Assembly (NCBI GenBank): GCA_045649405.1
Contig: JAZRPW010000044.1
Span: forward strand, 1 to 30,422
Length of the DNA: 30,422 bases
Origin: RUG11462 sp045649405
Lineage (GTDB): Bacteria > Bacillota > Clostridia > Oscillospirales > Acutalibacteraceae
Direction of reading: 5' to 3'
Of the stretch, positions 16,827 to 25,117 are shown piece after piece (position 1 is the stretch's first letter; each line of letters starts with the position of its first letter). Position numbers and translations under genes: made by a program. The notes beneath the pieces were generated by a model, which saw nothing but the letters and a program-made list of their open reading frames with translations, did not search any database and was not told the origin of the DNA.

Positions 16827-18623
16827 ATGAACAAAAAACTTTTAGCAATTTTCCTTAGTATCTTAATGTTATTGTCTGTAGTTTCAACTGCAGGTCTTGC
16901 TCAAGAATCTAACCATGACCCATGGGTTGAAGATATCTTTGGCGACTCAGTTGTTACAACACAACCAACTGACGCTACTGAACCTTCAGAAGAACCTACT
17001 GAAGAATCAACAACAACTACTACAACTACAACAACTACAACAACTACTACAACTACTACAACTACAACAACAGAGCCTACAACAACTACAACTACTACAG
17101 AGGCTCCTGTAGAATCAACTGAAGGTGATAACGACCCTTCTGAACCAGACATTTTCACTACAACAACTACAACTGAAGCTGAACCTCCAGAAGAACCAAC
17201 TGAACCTTCAGAGGAACCAACAGAACCTTCAGAAGAACCAAGCGAACCAGTTGAACCAGAAGAGCCATTTGAAACAGAAGGCGAAGTTGCTGGCGCTGGC
17301 ATAATTGCAGACGTTGCAGTTGGCGGTATGACTTATGATGAAGAAACAGAAGAAAATGTATTCTCATATACATACTACAAATTCACTCCTGCTGAATCAG
17401 GTTGGTATTTGTTTGAATCAGATACAGAAGACGATGTTTTTGTAGTCCTTTATGATGCAGAGGGTAATTATATTGATCATTCTGATGACATTTATTCAGG
17501 CAACTCTAACTTCGCATTAAATGTTTATCTTGAAGCAGGCGAAACTTATTATCTTGGTTTCGCAACATATTCTGAAGAAGATGTTGTGTTTGATGTATAT
17601 GTTTCAGAATCAACAGAAGATTATGAACCAGAAATTCCTGTAATCATTCCAGAACCTGACTATGAATTTTCAGGCGAAGGCGAATTCGAATTTGGCACAA
17701 AATTCGATGATGAAGGCGAACCAGTAGAACAAGTTGTAAAATTTGTTCCAGAAACAACAGGTAGATACACTCTTGATGCTGGCGAAGAATTTATGCTTTT
17801 ATGGATTTGCGACGAAGAAGGCAACTTACCTGAATTTGACGTAAATGAAGAAAACGAATTAGAAGCATATGCTATTCTCGAAGAAGGCAAAACTTACTAT
17901 ATTTATTTCATCGCTTTTGAAGAAGGTTCATTTACAGTTGATAATGTAGATACAGAAGAACCTACAGAAGAGACAACTACTACAACAACTACAACTTCAG
18001 CTGTTCCTACAACTACAACAACTACAACAGTTGCTCCTGTTCCTACAGCTACAACAACAGAGCCAACAGTAGCTCCTGTTCCTACAACTACAACAACTAC
18101 AACAGTTGCTCCTGTTCCTACAACTACAACAACACAACCAACAACAAAACCAACTGAAGCACCTACTACAGCAAAACCAACTGATGCTCCAACACAATCA
18201 ACAACACAACCAACAGTTTGTGCTCATAGCAAAACAGCAGTTGTTGGTGCAAAGAAAGCAACATACTTTGCAGTTGGTAACACAGGCAACACAATTTGTG
18301 CAGATTGTAAAGGTTTGATTAAACAAGGCACAACAATTAAAAAATTAACCCTTGCTAAACCTAAATTCACTGTTAAAAAAGCATCTGGCAAAAAGTTCAA
18401 AGTAACTTATAAAAAGGTTAAAGGTGCTAATAGATTCCAAGTTAGATACAGAATCAAAGGCAAATGGAAGATTAAAACTTTCAAAGCTAAAAAGAATGCT
18501 ACAAAGTTAATCAAGAAACTCAAAAAAGGTACTTACAAAGTACAAGTTAGAGCAATGGTTAAACAAGGCAAACTTAAAGCTTACTCAAAATGGGCAAAAG
18601 TTAAAAAAGTTAAAGTAAAATAA
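16827..18623 (+). CDS. Large Thr-rich, acidic surface protein with basic C-terminal domain
   Basis: A 598-residue exported protein. Residues 1-25 are a signal peptide (MNKKLLAIFLSILMLLSVV). Then come Thr-rich and Pro/Glu/Ser/Thr linkers (about 41-150) including 21 Thr in a row, two beta-sandwich modules (about 150-258 and 268-375) with YKFTPAESGWYLFES and LEAGETYYLGF motifs like the bacterial pre-peptidase C-terminal fold, a second Thr/Pro/Val linker (about 380-470), and a C-terminal region starting CAHSKTAVVGAKKATYF with CADC. The last 90 residues are very basic (KGKWKIKTFKAKKN, KLKKGTYKVQVRA), a fibronectin-III-like module frequent in clostridial surface proteins. There is no LPxTG anchor, so wall attachment may be ionic. 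It follows secA by 61 bp with a TTGGAGGA site; a separate promoter is not obvious. Confidence 0.85.
   Translation: MNKKLLAIFLSILMLLSVVSTAGLAQESNHDPWVEDIFGDSVVTTQPTDATEPSEEPTEESTTTTTTTTTTTTTTTTTTTTTEPTTTTTTTEAPVESTEGDNDPSEPDIFTTTTTTEAEPPEEPTEPSEEPTEPSEEPSEPVEPEEPFETEGEVAGAGIIADVAVGGMTYDEETEENVFSYTYYKFTPAESGWYLFESDTEDDVFVVLYDAEGNYIDHSDDIYSGNSNFALNVYLEAGETYYLGFATYSEEDVVFDVYVSESTEDYEPEIPVIIPEPDYEFSGEGEFEFGTKFDDEGEPVEQVVKFVPETTGRYTLDAGEEFMLLWICDEEGNLPEFDVNEENELEAYAILEEGKTYYIYFIAFEEGSFTVDNVDTEEPTEETTTTTTTTSAVPTTTTTTTVAPVPTATTTEPTVAPVPTTTTTTTVAPVPTTTTTQPTTKPTEAPTTAKPTDAPTQSTTQPTVCAHSKTAVVGAKKATYFAVGNTGNTICADCKGLIKQGTTIKKLTLAKPKFTVKKASGKKFKVTYKKVKGANRFQVRYRIKGKWKIKTFKAKKNATKLIKKLKKGTYKVQVRAMVKQGKLKAYSKWAKVKKVKVK
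17010..17072 (+). repeat. ACA/ACT triplet tract (21 Thr codons)
   Basis: Twenty-one consecutive ACA or ACT codons form a low-complexity triplet repeat in the first linker of the surface protein. Triplet slippage would change linker length while keeping the frame. Confidence 0.95.
18003..18122 (+). repeat. Two exact 45-bp direct repeats in the second Thr linker
   Basis: Positions 18003-18047 and 18078-18122 are identical over 45 bases, offset by 75 bp (25 codons, in frame), each encoding VPTTTTTTTVAPVPT. This points to recent in-frame duplication. Confidence 0.9.
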
Positions 18624-18626
18624 TTT

Positions 18627-18659
18627 AAAAAGAGCAACCGTTTTGGTTGCTCTTTTTTT
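18627..18659 (+). terminator. Terminator after the surface protein gene
   Basis: The stem AGAGCAACC/GGTTGCTCT with a 4-base loop is followed by seven T, a few bases after the stop codon. Confidence 0.9.
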
Positions 18660-18689
18660 GTTGTATTTTAGCCAACGGGCGTACCACCG

Positions 18690-18720
18690 AAAAAAGCACC
18701 CGCATTTGCGAGTGCTTTTT
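18690..18720 (-). terminator. Terminator after the small membrane protein gene
   Basis: AAAAAGCAC-CCGC and GCGA-GTGCTTTTT pair around a short loop with one C/A mismatch. It lies 19 bases after the stop of the leftward gene and is nearly identical to the hairpin at 19546-19578. Confidence 0.75.
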
Positions 18721-18738
18721 CATATTTTCCTATTTTGT

Positions 18739-19248
18739 TTATAATACAGACACTAAAATAAATCCTAAAATAAACACGCCAACACCAACGATAGTTGGTA
18801 ATAAAATGCCAAGTTTGAATTCTGGTTTCCAATTCAACTTTTTGCAATTGCTTTGGAATTTAATACAATATGAAATGTATCTAATTGGAGTAAGTACAAC
18901 ACCAACTAAAATTGTTACAAACAATTGCAACACCATCATACCAAGTTTGCCACCTAAATCAGGGTCATAAGTTTTGCTTCCGTCACTATAAGTGGTAACG
19001 ATTTGATAATCATAATTGAAAATGTTTTTAAACCCATAGCGTCTAACTGCAATAACTGAAGGAAGAGAAATAACTAATGCGCCAAGAAGAGCGAGAAATG
19101 GTGTGACTTTCATACCAACAGTAATAAGTAACCAGCCAACACAGCAGAAAATAATGATTTTCCAAATCTCCTTGAGACCGTGACTCATCTTGTCAAGAGC
19201 TTCGTTTTCAACGTTGTTTAATTCTTGAGTATTTGCGTTTTCGTTCAT
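18739..19248 (-). CDS. Small polytopic membrane protein, unknown function
   Basis: A 169-residue protein with an acidic, Asn-rich N-terminus (MNENANTQELNNVENEALDK) and about four hydrophobic segments: residues 31-45, 48-68, 104-123 and 147-168. A central polar loop has DYQIVTTYSDGSKTYDPDLGG, and a Lys/Cys-rich loop precedes the last helix. I do not recognise a family. The ATG follows GAGGTAA. It has its own near-consensus promoter, diverges from a ribbon-helix-helix regulator gene 111 bp away that might control it, and ends at a terminator. Confidence 0.7.
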   Translation of the reverse strand: MNENANTQELNNVENEALDKMSHGLKEIWKIIIFCCVGWLLITVGMKVTPFLALLGALVISLPSVIAVRRYGFKNIFNYDYQIVTTYSDGSKTYDPDLGGKLGMMVLQLFVTILVGVVLTPIRYISYCIKFQSNCKKLNWKPEFKLGILLPTIVGVGVFILGFILVSVL

Positions 19249-19300
19249 AAATATTACCTCATTTCGTTTGTATTATAAATGTATCACATTTACATATTAT

Positions 19301-19329
19301 ATTGTATTATATTTTTTGTTCTTTGTCAA
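19301..19329 (-). promoter_or_regulatory. Promoter of the small membrane protein gene
   Basis: On the minus strand TTGACA (19324-19329) and TACAAT (19301-19306) are 17 bp apart, about 50 bases before the start codon, in the intergenic gap shared with the divergent regulator. Confidence 0.75.
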
Positions 19330-19359
19330 TATTAAAATATAGCAAGAGGTGATTACGCA

Positions 19360-19542
19360 GTGAACAAAGAAACACTTAAAATTAGAAAGCGTGGAGAAGA
19401 CGGGAATAAGATTATTTCTGTGCGAATTAAAGAAGAAATTTTAAACGATTTAGATAACATCTCCAAGGAAAGTAATTATTCAAGAAATGAATTAATTAAT
19501 TTAATTTTAAAATATGGAATTGAAAATTTAGAAATTATTTAA
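19360..19542 (+). CDS. Ribbon-helix-helix (CopG/Arc-like) small DNA-binding protein
   Basis: A 60-residue protein. Residues 18-24 (KIISVRI) form the beta strand that inserts in the DNA groove, followed by helix A (KEEILNDLDNISKESN) and helix B beginning at the conserved SRNELINLILKYGIENL. That is the complete ribbon-helix-helix fold, with a basic N-terminal arm (LKIRKRGEDG). The start is GTG, seven bases after AGAGGTGA. The gene lies between a divergent membrane protein and a bidirectional terminator, with no toxin gene beside it, so a stand-alone repressor is more likely than an antitoxin. Its target is unknown; the intergenic promoter region is the obvious candidate. Confidence 0.8.
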   Translation: MNKETLKIRKRGEDGNKIISVRIKEEILNDLDNISKESNYSRNELINLILKYGIENLEII

Positions 19543-19545
19543 CAG

Positions 19546-19578
19546 TAAAAAAGCACCCGCATTTGCGGGTGCTTTTTT
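19546..19578. terminator. Bidirectional terminator
   Basis: A perfect inverted repeat, AAAAAAGCACCCGC / GCGGGTGCTTTTTT, sits between the convergent ends of the regulator gene (19542) and the transporter gene (19592). Confidence 0.9.
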
Positions 19579-19591
19579 ATTTTGCAATTAA

Positions 19592-21058
19592 TTAAAATGT
19601 AGTTGTTGCCCAGAATCCAGTTTTCATAAAGATGAAAGCTGTAACTGCCATTAATGCAATTACGATAACTGTAAGTGGCACACCTTTTTTAAGCATAAAT
19701 TTAGGTGACAAACCATAACCAACTGAGATTGCACGAATTGATGTTGGAAGCATGTAAGAAAGGTTTACACCGATTGTTGCTGCAAGTACATATGGAATAC
19801 AACCTGCGTCGTTACCACACATTGCAATTACGATTGGAATTGCGATACCTGCTGTTGCTGTGTTTGAAGTTACGTCAGACATAATAACTGTGAATGTAAC
19901 GATTAAGAGAATCATTAAGAAACCACCGTTAAGGCCTGATTTTTCCATAAGGTTACCGATAACAATATCTGCGCCTGAGTTTTTGAGCATTGCACCGATT
20001 GCAAGACCACCACCGAAGATGTAAAGCATATCCCAAACAACGTTTCTTTCTGCTGATTTCCAAGTCATCATTGGGTTGCCGTCTTTCTTCTTAATCAAGA
20101 ATGAAAGAATACCGAAGATGATGAAAAGGTAAGCAGGTTTAAGACCTGGTAAATAAGCTTTGTAAAGTGGTTGAGCGAATGAAAGCACTGTTGGTACAAG
20201 GAAGAATACGAGTGAAAGAATTTCTTCTCTTGACATTTTTGGCATTGCTTTGTATTCATTAATGAAGTATTCTTTTGAACCTTCAAGAGCTTCATCTTTT
20301 TTGCAGAAGCAAATCAAGAACAAGATGTTGCTTACTGTAAGAATAATCATTACTGGCAAGAATTTCAAGAACCAGTTAATATAAGTAAATTCTGCAACGC
20401 CAGGAATTTCATTAATAAAGTTAATTACTGTAAGGTTCATTGCACCACCGAGTGGTGAAGCCAAGCCGCCTGCACCAGCACCGTAAGCGATTGTAAGAAG
20501 AACCATTGAAGCTTTTTTACTATTTGAAATATCTTTTTCGCCAACAAATTTGAGCATTGAAACTGCGATTGGTGTGATTGCTGCACAAACAACTGCGTTT
20601 GGCAAAACTGCTGAAAGAACAGTTGTAAGAATGAACCAGAATGCAATTTGACCTCTCATTTTGTTACCAATGAGTGACAAGAATTTTGTTGCAATACGTT
20701 TGTCAAGACCAATGTCACCCCAAGCCGCTGTGATAAGTGAAGCACCAAGAATGAGAATGATTGTTTCATCAGCGTATTTTGACAAAATGTTTGACATACC
20801 AGTTTTGAATGCGTCAACCTCACCCACGTTTGCAATTTGGAAAATTGCGTTGATAGCGATTGGCAAAAGACCGGTTACTGCGTAGTCAACAGGACCTGTA
20901 ATCCACCAATAAGCCAGCCAAAATACTGTACCGATTGCACCTGCTTGAGCATATGTAACACCTGTGTTTGGCAACAACAAGTAAACAAGCAAAAAGCCAA
21001 GTGGACCGATAAGCAAGTTAATAAGTTTGCTTAAAGATTGTTTTTTTGTAATTTCCAT
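19592..21058 (-). CDS. SLC13/DASS-family anion:sodium symporter
   Basis: A 488-residue membrane protein with about 11-12 helices, of the divalent-anion symporter family that imports dicarboxylates, citrate or sulfate. Support comes from ITGPVDYAVTGLLPI, ADETIILILGASLITAAW, and the second substrate-site motif DVTSNTATAGIAIPIVIAM. In characterised members both halves carry an SNT motif; here the first half has VLPNAVVCAAITPIAVSML instead, and the Pro-rich TPPNA region near the end is replaced by MLPTSIRAISVGYG. The substrate is therefore open. The ATG follows AAAGGAGAAAG. It is a single-gene unit with a strong promoter and a bidirectional terminator. Confidence 0.85.
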   Translation of the reverse strand: MEITKKQSLSKLINLLIGPLGFLLVYLLLPNTGVTYAQAGAIGTVFWLAYWWITGPVDYAVTGLLPIAINAIFQIANVGEVDAFKTGMSNILSKYADETIILILGASLITAAWGDIGLDKRIATKFLSLIGNKMRGQIAFWFILTTVLSAVLPNAVVCAAITPIAVSMLKFVGEKDISNSKKASMVLLTIAYGAGAGGLASPLGGAMNLTVINFINEIPGVAEFTYINWFLKFLPVMIILTVSNILFLICFCKKDEALEGSKEYFINEYKAMPKMSREEILSLVFFLVPTVLSFAQPLYKAYLPGLKPAYLFIIFGILSFLIKKKDGNPMMTWKSAERNVVWDMLYIFGGGLAIGAMLKNSGADIVIGNLMEKSGLNGGFLMILLIVTFTVIMSDVTSNTATAGIAIPIVIAMCGNDAGCIPYVLAATIGVNLSYMLPTSIRAISVGYGLSPKFMLKKGVPLTVIVIALMAVTAFIFMKTGFWATTTF

Positions 21059-21093
21059 TTTTCTTTCTCCTTTTTTTAATTTAGGACGGGTTG

Positions 21094-21122
21094 ATTATAT
21101 CACAACGAAAATCAATTGTAAA
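21094..21122 (-). promoter_or_regulatory. Promoter of the DASS transporter gene
   Basis: On the minus strand TTTACA (21117-21122) and a perfect TATAAT (21094-21099) are 17 bp apart, giving a leader of about 28 bases. Confidence 0.85.
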
Positions 21123-21205
21123 CCCTTTTTTGCCATTTTTTCTTGCATTTTTTGACTTTTTAATTCTAATTTGGAATTATGAGCCGAAATGCTGTTCGAA
21201 AATTG

Positions 21206-21246
21206 CAAAAAACTGGCTAAAACGCATTTTGCATTTTAGCCAGTTT
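21206..21246 (-). terminator. Terminator of the mnmG operon
   Basis: AAACTGGCTAAAATGC pairs with GCGTTTTAGCCAGTTT (one mismatch) and is followed by a T run in the leftward direction. It begins five bases after the stop at 21251. Confidence 0.85.
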
Positions 21247-21250
21247 GAAA

Positions 21251-21952
21251 TCATTTTTTAGATTGTTTTTCAATATAATCATCAATTAATTTTGCATACT
21301 CTTCTTCTGTTAACAAGTCGCCATTTTCTGATTTATTAACAATTTTTAATAATGTATGCTCAACATTTTGCTCAAATTCACGTTTGTCTTTAATATTCAA
21401 AATTACCAAAATTAAAGCGTAAACAACAAGCACTGCAAAAACAACGAGTGTTGCAAGCGCATATTCATAATAAGAAAAGGTTGGACCTAATTCAAAATCT
21501 GAATTATCAGGAAATGTGCCTTGGTCTGCAACATATCTAATACCAGCGCAAAGGCACAAAAACAACGAGTTGAAAAACAACATAAACGCAGATTTTTTGT
21601 ATTTGCCGGCAATAAATCTTATAAAAATGTAAACGCCAAAGCACATTGATAAAAACACAAGCACAAAAAACGGATAAATTGTTGGGTCATTTACCATATA
21701 ATCATTAGTGCCTTCAACCGACCCTGCAAGCATTCTGTTAATTTCAGGAATGTTTGCAAATCTAATTAAGCAAACAATAAACATCAAACAAAATCCAACA
21801 ACCGACACAATTGGCACTAACACTCTGCCAATTGTAAAAACATTGCCGTTAGCATGTGACCATTTTTCTTTCGCCCAGTCTTGACGCAAAGATTCTTTTT
21901 CTAATAAAAACGCACGAAGTTTTTTAACGCTTTCGCTATATTTATTTTTCAT
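21251..21952 (-). CDS. Four-helix membrane protein, unknown function
   Basis: A 233-residue protein. The N-terminal 40 residues are charged and helical (SESVKKLRAFLLEKESLRQD). Hydrophobic segments follow at about 43-66, 93-112, 119-137 and 163-186, and the last 45 residues are again polar and acidic (FEQNVEHTLLKIV, LTEEEYAKLIDDYIEKQ). Both ends should face the same side of the membrane. I do not recognise a family. It begins two bases after the cation efflux gene with an AAGGAAG site inside that gene, so the two are translated together; a role linked to metal efflux is possible but only inferred. Confidence 0.7.
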   Translation of the reverse strand: MKNKYSESVKKLRAFLLEKESLRQDWAKEKWSHANGNVFTIGRVLVPIVSVVGFCLMFIVCLIRFANIPEINRMLAGSVEGTNDYMVNDPTIYPFFVLVFLSMCFGVYIFIRFIAGKYKKSAFMLFFNSLFLCLCAGIRYVADQGTFPDNSDFELGPTFSYYEYALATLVVFAVLVVYALILVILNIKDKREFEQNVEHTLLKIVNKSENGDLLTEEEYAKLIDDYIEKQSKK

Positions 21953-21954
21953 TC

Positions 21955-23139
21955 TTACGCTTCCTTTTCTTTAACAAACTTTCTGTCAACATTGATAACA
22001 CAAAAATAATTTTCGTTTCTTTGTGTTACCTTCTTTTTGATTTCTGCTTTCAACTCATCGGCAGTCATTTCAAATTTAAAAGGTACCACAACATCAAAAA
22101 TCAAGTTTGTGTGGGTTGGACCTGAAACAGTACGAAAATCGTGGAAAGTAAGCACTGGGTCGATTTCATTCAACACTTCGCCCACAACAATTTTCAAACT
22201 ATTTGTTAATTCGCAGTTAAGATTAATTGGGTCCATGTGAATGGTTGAAACGCATTTGAATTTATGGTTTAATTCCATTTCAACAAGGTCAATTGTGTCG
22301 TGAATGTCAACAACATTGCCTTCAGAACTTACTTCTGCGTGAAGTGACAAAATCTTTCTGCCTGGGCCGTAATCATGAACAATCAAATCATGAATACCAA
22401 TAATTTCTTCATGCGAAAGAACAGTTTTTTCAATTTCTTCAACCAACTCTTCATCTGGCGCTTCGCCCAAAAGTGGTGAAAGTGTGTCTTTAGCAGAAAC
22501 CACACCTGTATACATTATAAATAAAGAAACAACTGCGCCGGTGTAACCTTCAATATTAACATTGAACACCAAGCCAACAACAAGACCGATTAAAACGGTT
22601 GATGTTGCCGCAACATCACAAAAGCTATCCATTGCAGTGGCTTTAAGTGCAGTTGAGTTGATTTTTCCACCCAAAACTTTGTTGAAAAAACCAAGCCAAA
22701 TTTTAACCAAAATTGCCGCCGCCATAATTACAACAGAAACAACGCTGTAAGAATTTGTGTTTGGTGTAATTATTTTTGAAATTGACTCTTTCAAAAGTTC
22801 AAAACCAACCAAAACAATAATAAATGAAACCACAAGACCTGAAATATACTCAATTCTTCCGTGGCCGAATGGATGGTCTTCATCTTCTTCCATATTTGAA
22901 AGTTTAAAGCCAACATAAGTCACAAGTGAAGATGCCGCATCTAAAAAGTTGTTGAGTGCGTCAGCAAGCACAGATACTGCAAAGCCGGAAACAACTGCCG
23001 CAATAAATTTTGCAACTGCAAGCAAAACGTTTACAACAATGCCAACCGTTCCTGCAAATGTGCCGTAATTTTCACGAACTGCAGAATCTTTTGTGTCTTC
23101 ATAATTTTTAACAAAAGTTTTAAGCAAAAAATTAGTCAT
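21955..23139 (-). CDS. Cation diffusion facilitator, Mn-efflux type
   Basis: A 394-residue member of the cation diffusion facilitator family, which exports divalent metals in exchange for protons. It has six helices and a cytoplasmic metal-binding domain (about 210-300) plus a further C-terminal extension. Helix 2 carries NNFLD (Asn63, Asp67) and helix 5 carries DSFCD (Asp171, Asp175). The resulting N-D-D-D site is the manganese-type signature seen in streptococcal MntE, as opposed to the Asp/His sites of zinc transporters. DHPFGHGRIEYISGLVVSF resembles B. subtilis MneP/MneS. The ATG overlaps the mnmG end by eight bases and follows AAAGGAAA within mnmG. The last 100 residues beyond the usual domain look like a duplicated ferredoxin-like module. 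Confidence 0.88.
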   Translation of the reverse strand: MTNFLLKTFVKNYEDTKDSAVRENYGTFAGTVGIVVNVLLAVAKFIAAVVSGFAVSVLADALNNFLDAASSLVTYVGFKLSNMEEDEDHPFGHGRIEYISGLVVSFIIVLVGFELLKESISKIITPNTNSYSVVSVVIMAAAILVKIWLGFFNKVLGGKINSTALKATAMDSFCDVAATSTVLIGLVVGLVFNVNIEGYTGAVVSLFIMYTGVVSAKDTLSPLLGEAPDEELVEEIEKTVLSHEEIIGIHDLIVHDYGPGRKILSLHAEVSSEGNVVDIHDTIDLVEMELNHKFKCVSTIHMDPINLNCELTNSLKIVVGEVLNEIDPVLTFHDFRTVSGPTHTNLIFDVVVPFKFEMTADELKAEIKKKVTQRNENYFCVINVDRKFVKEKEA

Positions 23140-25012
23140 TTAAATTTCCTTTCTCAAGCCAAATTAAAAGCACCGAAACATCTGCAGGCGAAACACCCGA
23201 AACGCGAGATGCTTGTCCAATATTCTTTGGTTTAATTTTTGAAAGTTTTTCTCTTGCCTCAAGTCTAAGCCCTGTGATTGAATTGTAATCAATTGTTTCA
23301 GGCAAATGCTTGTTTTCAAGACGCTTTAACTCTTTAATTGCAGAGTTTTGACGTTTAATATAACCATCATATTTAAGTTCTGTTTGCGCAGAAATCAAAA
23401 CATCTCTTGGAAGTTCTGGTCTGGTTTTATCAATTTTCTCAATTTTGTCATAATCAAGTTGAGGTCTTTTAATAAGGTCGCAAAGGCGAACACCAGTAGT
23501 AGCAGTTGCTGTGTCATTTGCCACCAAAATTTCGTTTAACTCATCACTTGGCGAGAAAACATAAGAATTTGCACGCTCAATTTCTGCACGTTTTAATTCT
23601 TGTCGTGTTAAAAATGCATTCCATTTTTTATCATCAATAAGACCGATTTCTCTACCCATTCCCATTAAACGCTCATCTGCATTATCTTGTCTTAAAACAA
23701 GACGATATTCTGAACGAGAAGTCATCATTCTATAAGGCTCATTACACCCTTTTGTAACAAGGTCATCAATAAGCGTACCTATGTAAGAATCAGCGCGAGA
23801 AAGCGTAAAAGCACTTTCGCCTTTAATTTTTCTAACAGCGTTTACACCGGCAACAAAACCTTGCACAGCCGCTTCTTCATAACCAGAAGAGCCGTTGAAT
23901 TGACCTGCACCGTAAAGCCCTGGGAATTCTTTGAATTCAAGCGTTGCATAAAGCGAAGTTGGGTCAACACAGTCATATTCAATTGCGTAAGCGTTACGCA
24001 TAATTTTGCAGTTTTCAAGACCTTTAATACTGCGGTAAAGTTGTTGTTGCACCTCTTCAGGAAGTGAAGTTGAAACACCTTGCAAATACATTTCTTCGGT
24101 GTTAAGCCCACATGGCTCAATGAAAATTTGATGTCGCAACTTATCTTTAAATCTAACAGTTTTGTCTTCAATGCTTGGACAATATCTAGGGCCAACACCC
24201 TCAATATCGCCTGCGTAAAGTGGAGAACGATGAAGATTGTTAAGAATAATCTCTTTTGTTTTTTCGTTTGTCCAGGTAATGTGACAGGTTGCTTTGTTTT
24301 CGAGTGTGCTAGGGTCGGTGTCATAAGAAAACGGAGTAATTGGGTCATCGCCAAACTGTTCTTCAAGGTCTTCAAAATTAATTGAAGAACGCAAAACTCT
24401 AGGTGGTGTACCTGTTTTAAACCTTCTTGTTTGCACGCCAAGTTCACGAAGTGATTTTCCTAAAAATGCCGCAGGGAAAACACCGTCTGGGCCTGATTCA
24501 AAGTTGACTTCGCCAACATAAATTTTGCCGCCCAAGAATGTGCCTGTACAAATAATAACTGCTTTTGCTATGTAGTAAGCATCGAGTCGAGTAAACACCT
24601 TCCACTCGCCGTTTTCACCCTTTTCAATTGCAGTAATTTCTGCTTGAATGAGTGTTAAATTTTCTTGCAACTCGAGTGTGTGTTTCATTCGCTCAGAATA
24701 TGCTCTTCTGTCAATTTGCGCGCGCAAAGAATGCACTGCAGGACCTTTGCCTTTGTTAAGCATACGGGATTGAATGAAGGTTTCGTCTGCCGCTTTACCC
24801 ATTTCGCCACCGAGCGCGTCTAACTCTCTAACCAAATGACCTTTTGCTGTGCCACCAATTGCAGGGTTGCAAGGCAAATTTGCCACCGAGTCAAGATTTA
24901 TTGTAAAAATGATTGTTTCAAGACCAAGACGCGCGCTAGCAAGCGCCGCTTCAATACCTGCGTGGCCTGCGCCGATTACCGCAACATCTATATTTCCGGC
25001 AAAGTATGCCAA
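23132..25012 (-). CDS. mnmG: tRNA uridine-34 carboxymethylaminomethyl-modifying enzyme MnmG
   Basis: MnmG with MnmE adds the aminomethyl-type group to U34 of certain tRNAs, using FAD, NADH and methylene-tetrahydrofolate. The 626 residues match the family. Residues 9-19 (DVAVIGAGHAG) form the FAD-binding fold, followed by NLPCNPAIGGTAKGHLVREL. The two family signatures are GPRYCPSIEDKTVRF (near 270) and AGQFNGSSGYEEAAVQGF (near 370). The C-terminal MnmE-binding helices end with RVSGVSPADVSVLLIWLE. The start appears to be TTG, seven bases after GAGGTG; no ATG lies near, and the first strand of the fold begins at once. Unlike many bacteria, mnmE is not adjacent; mnmG instead heads an operon with a metal exporter. 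Confidence 0.97.
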   Translation of the reverse strand: MAYFAGNIDVAVIGAGHAGIEAALASARLGLETIIFTINLDSVANLPCNPAIGGTAKGHLVRELDALGGEMGKAADETFIQSRMLNKGKGPAVHSLRAQIDRRAYSERMKHTLELQENLTLIQAEITAIEKGENGEWKVFTRLDAYYIAKAVIICTGTFLGGKIYVGEVNFESGPDGVFPAAFLGKSLRELGVQTRRFKTGTPPRVLRSSINFEDLEEQFGDDPITPFSYDTDPSTLENKATCHITWTNEKTKEIILNNLHRSPLYAGDIEGVGPRYCPSIEDKTVRFKDKLRHQIFIEPCGLNTEEMYLQGVSTSLPEEVQQQLYRSIKGLENCKIMRNAYAIEYDCVDPTSLYATLEFKEFPGLYGAGQFNGSSGYEEAAVQGFVAGVNAVRKIKGESAFTLSRADSYIGTLIDDLVTKGCNEPYRMMTSRSEYRLVLRQDNADERLMGMGREIGLIDDKKWNAFLTRQELKRAEIERANSYVFSPSDELNEILVANDTATATTGVRLCDLIKRPQLDYDKIEKIDKTRPELPRDVLISAQTELKYDGYIKRQNSAIKELKRLENKHLPETIDYNSITGLRLEAREKLSKIKPKNIGQASRVSGVSPADVSVLLIWLEKGNLND

Positions 25013-25050
25013 ATCTTTTCACCTCTTAAAAAACTTTTAGATTAACTTTT

Positions 25051-25079
25051 ATTTTAGCATAAAACACACTTTATTGCAA
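25051..25079 (-). promoter_or_regulatory. mnmG promoter
   Basis: On the minus strand TTGCAA (25074-25079) and TAAAAT (25051-25056) are 17 bp apart, with a leader of about 32 bases to the TTG start. Confidence 0.7.
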
Positions 25080-25117
25080 GAAATTTTAAAGCTTTTGCAT
25101 TTTTTTAAAAAGAAAAA

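Noticed and set aside
16901..17302. Open frame on the minus strand rich in Val, Ser and Gly opposite the Thr linker
   Set aside because: It is the reverse complement of ACN/GAA-rich codons of a clearly coding plus-strand gene, has no ribosome binding site, and resembles no protein.
17010..18122. Repeat arrays as CRISPR or other non-coding repeats
   Set aside because: They are in-frame codon repeats within a secreted protein gene.
19360..19542. Antitoxin of a toxin-antitoxin pair
   Set aside because: The protein has the right fold, but no small toxin-like gene lies on either side; the neighbours are a divergent membrane protein and a transporter.
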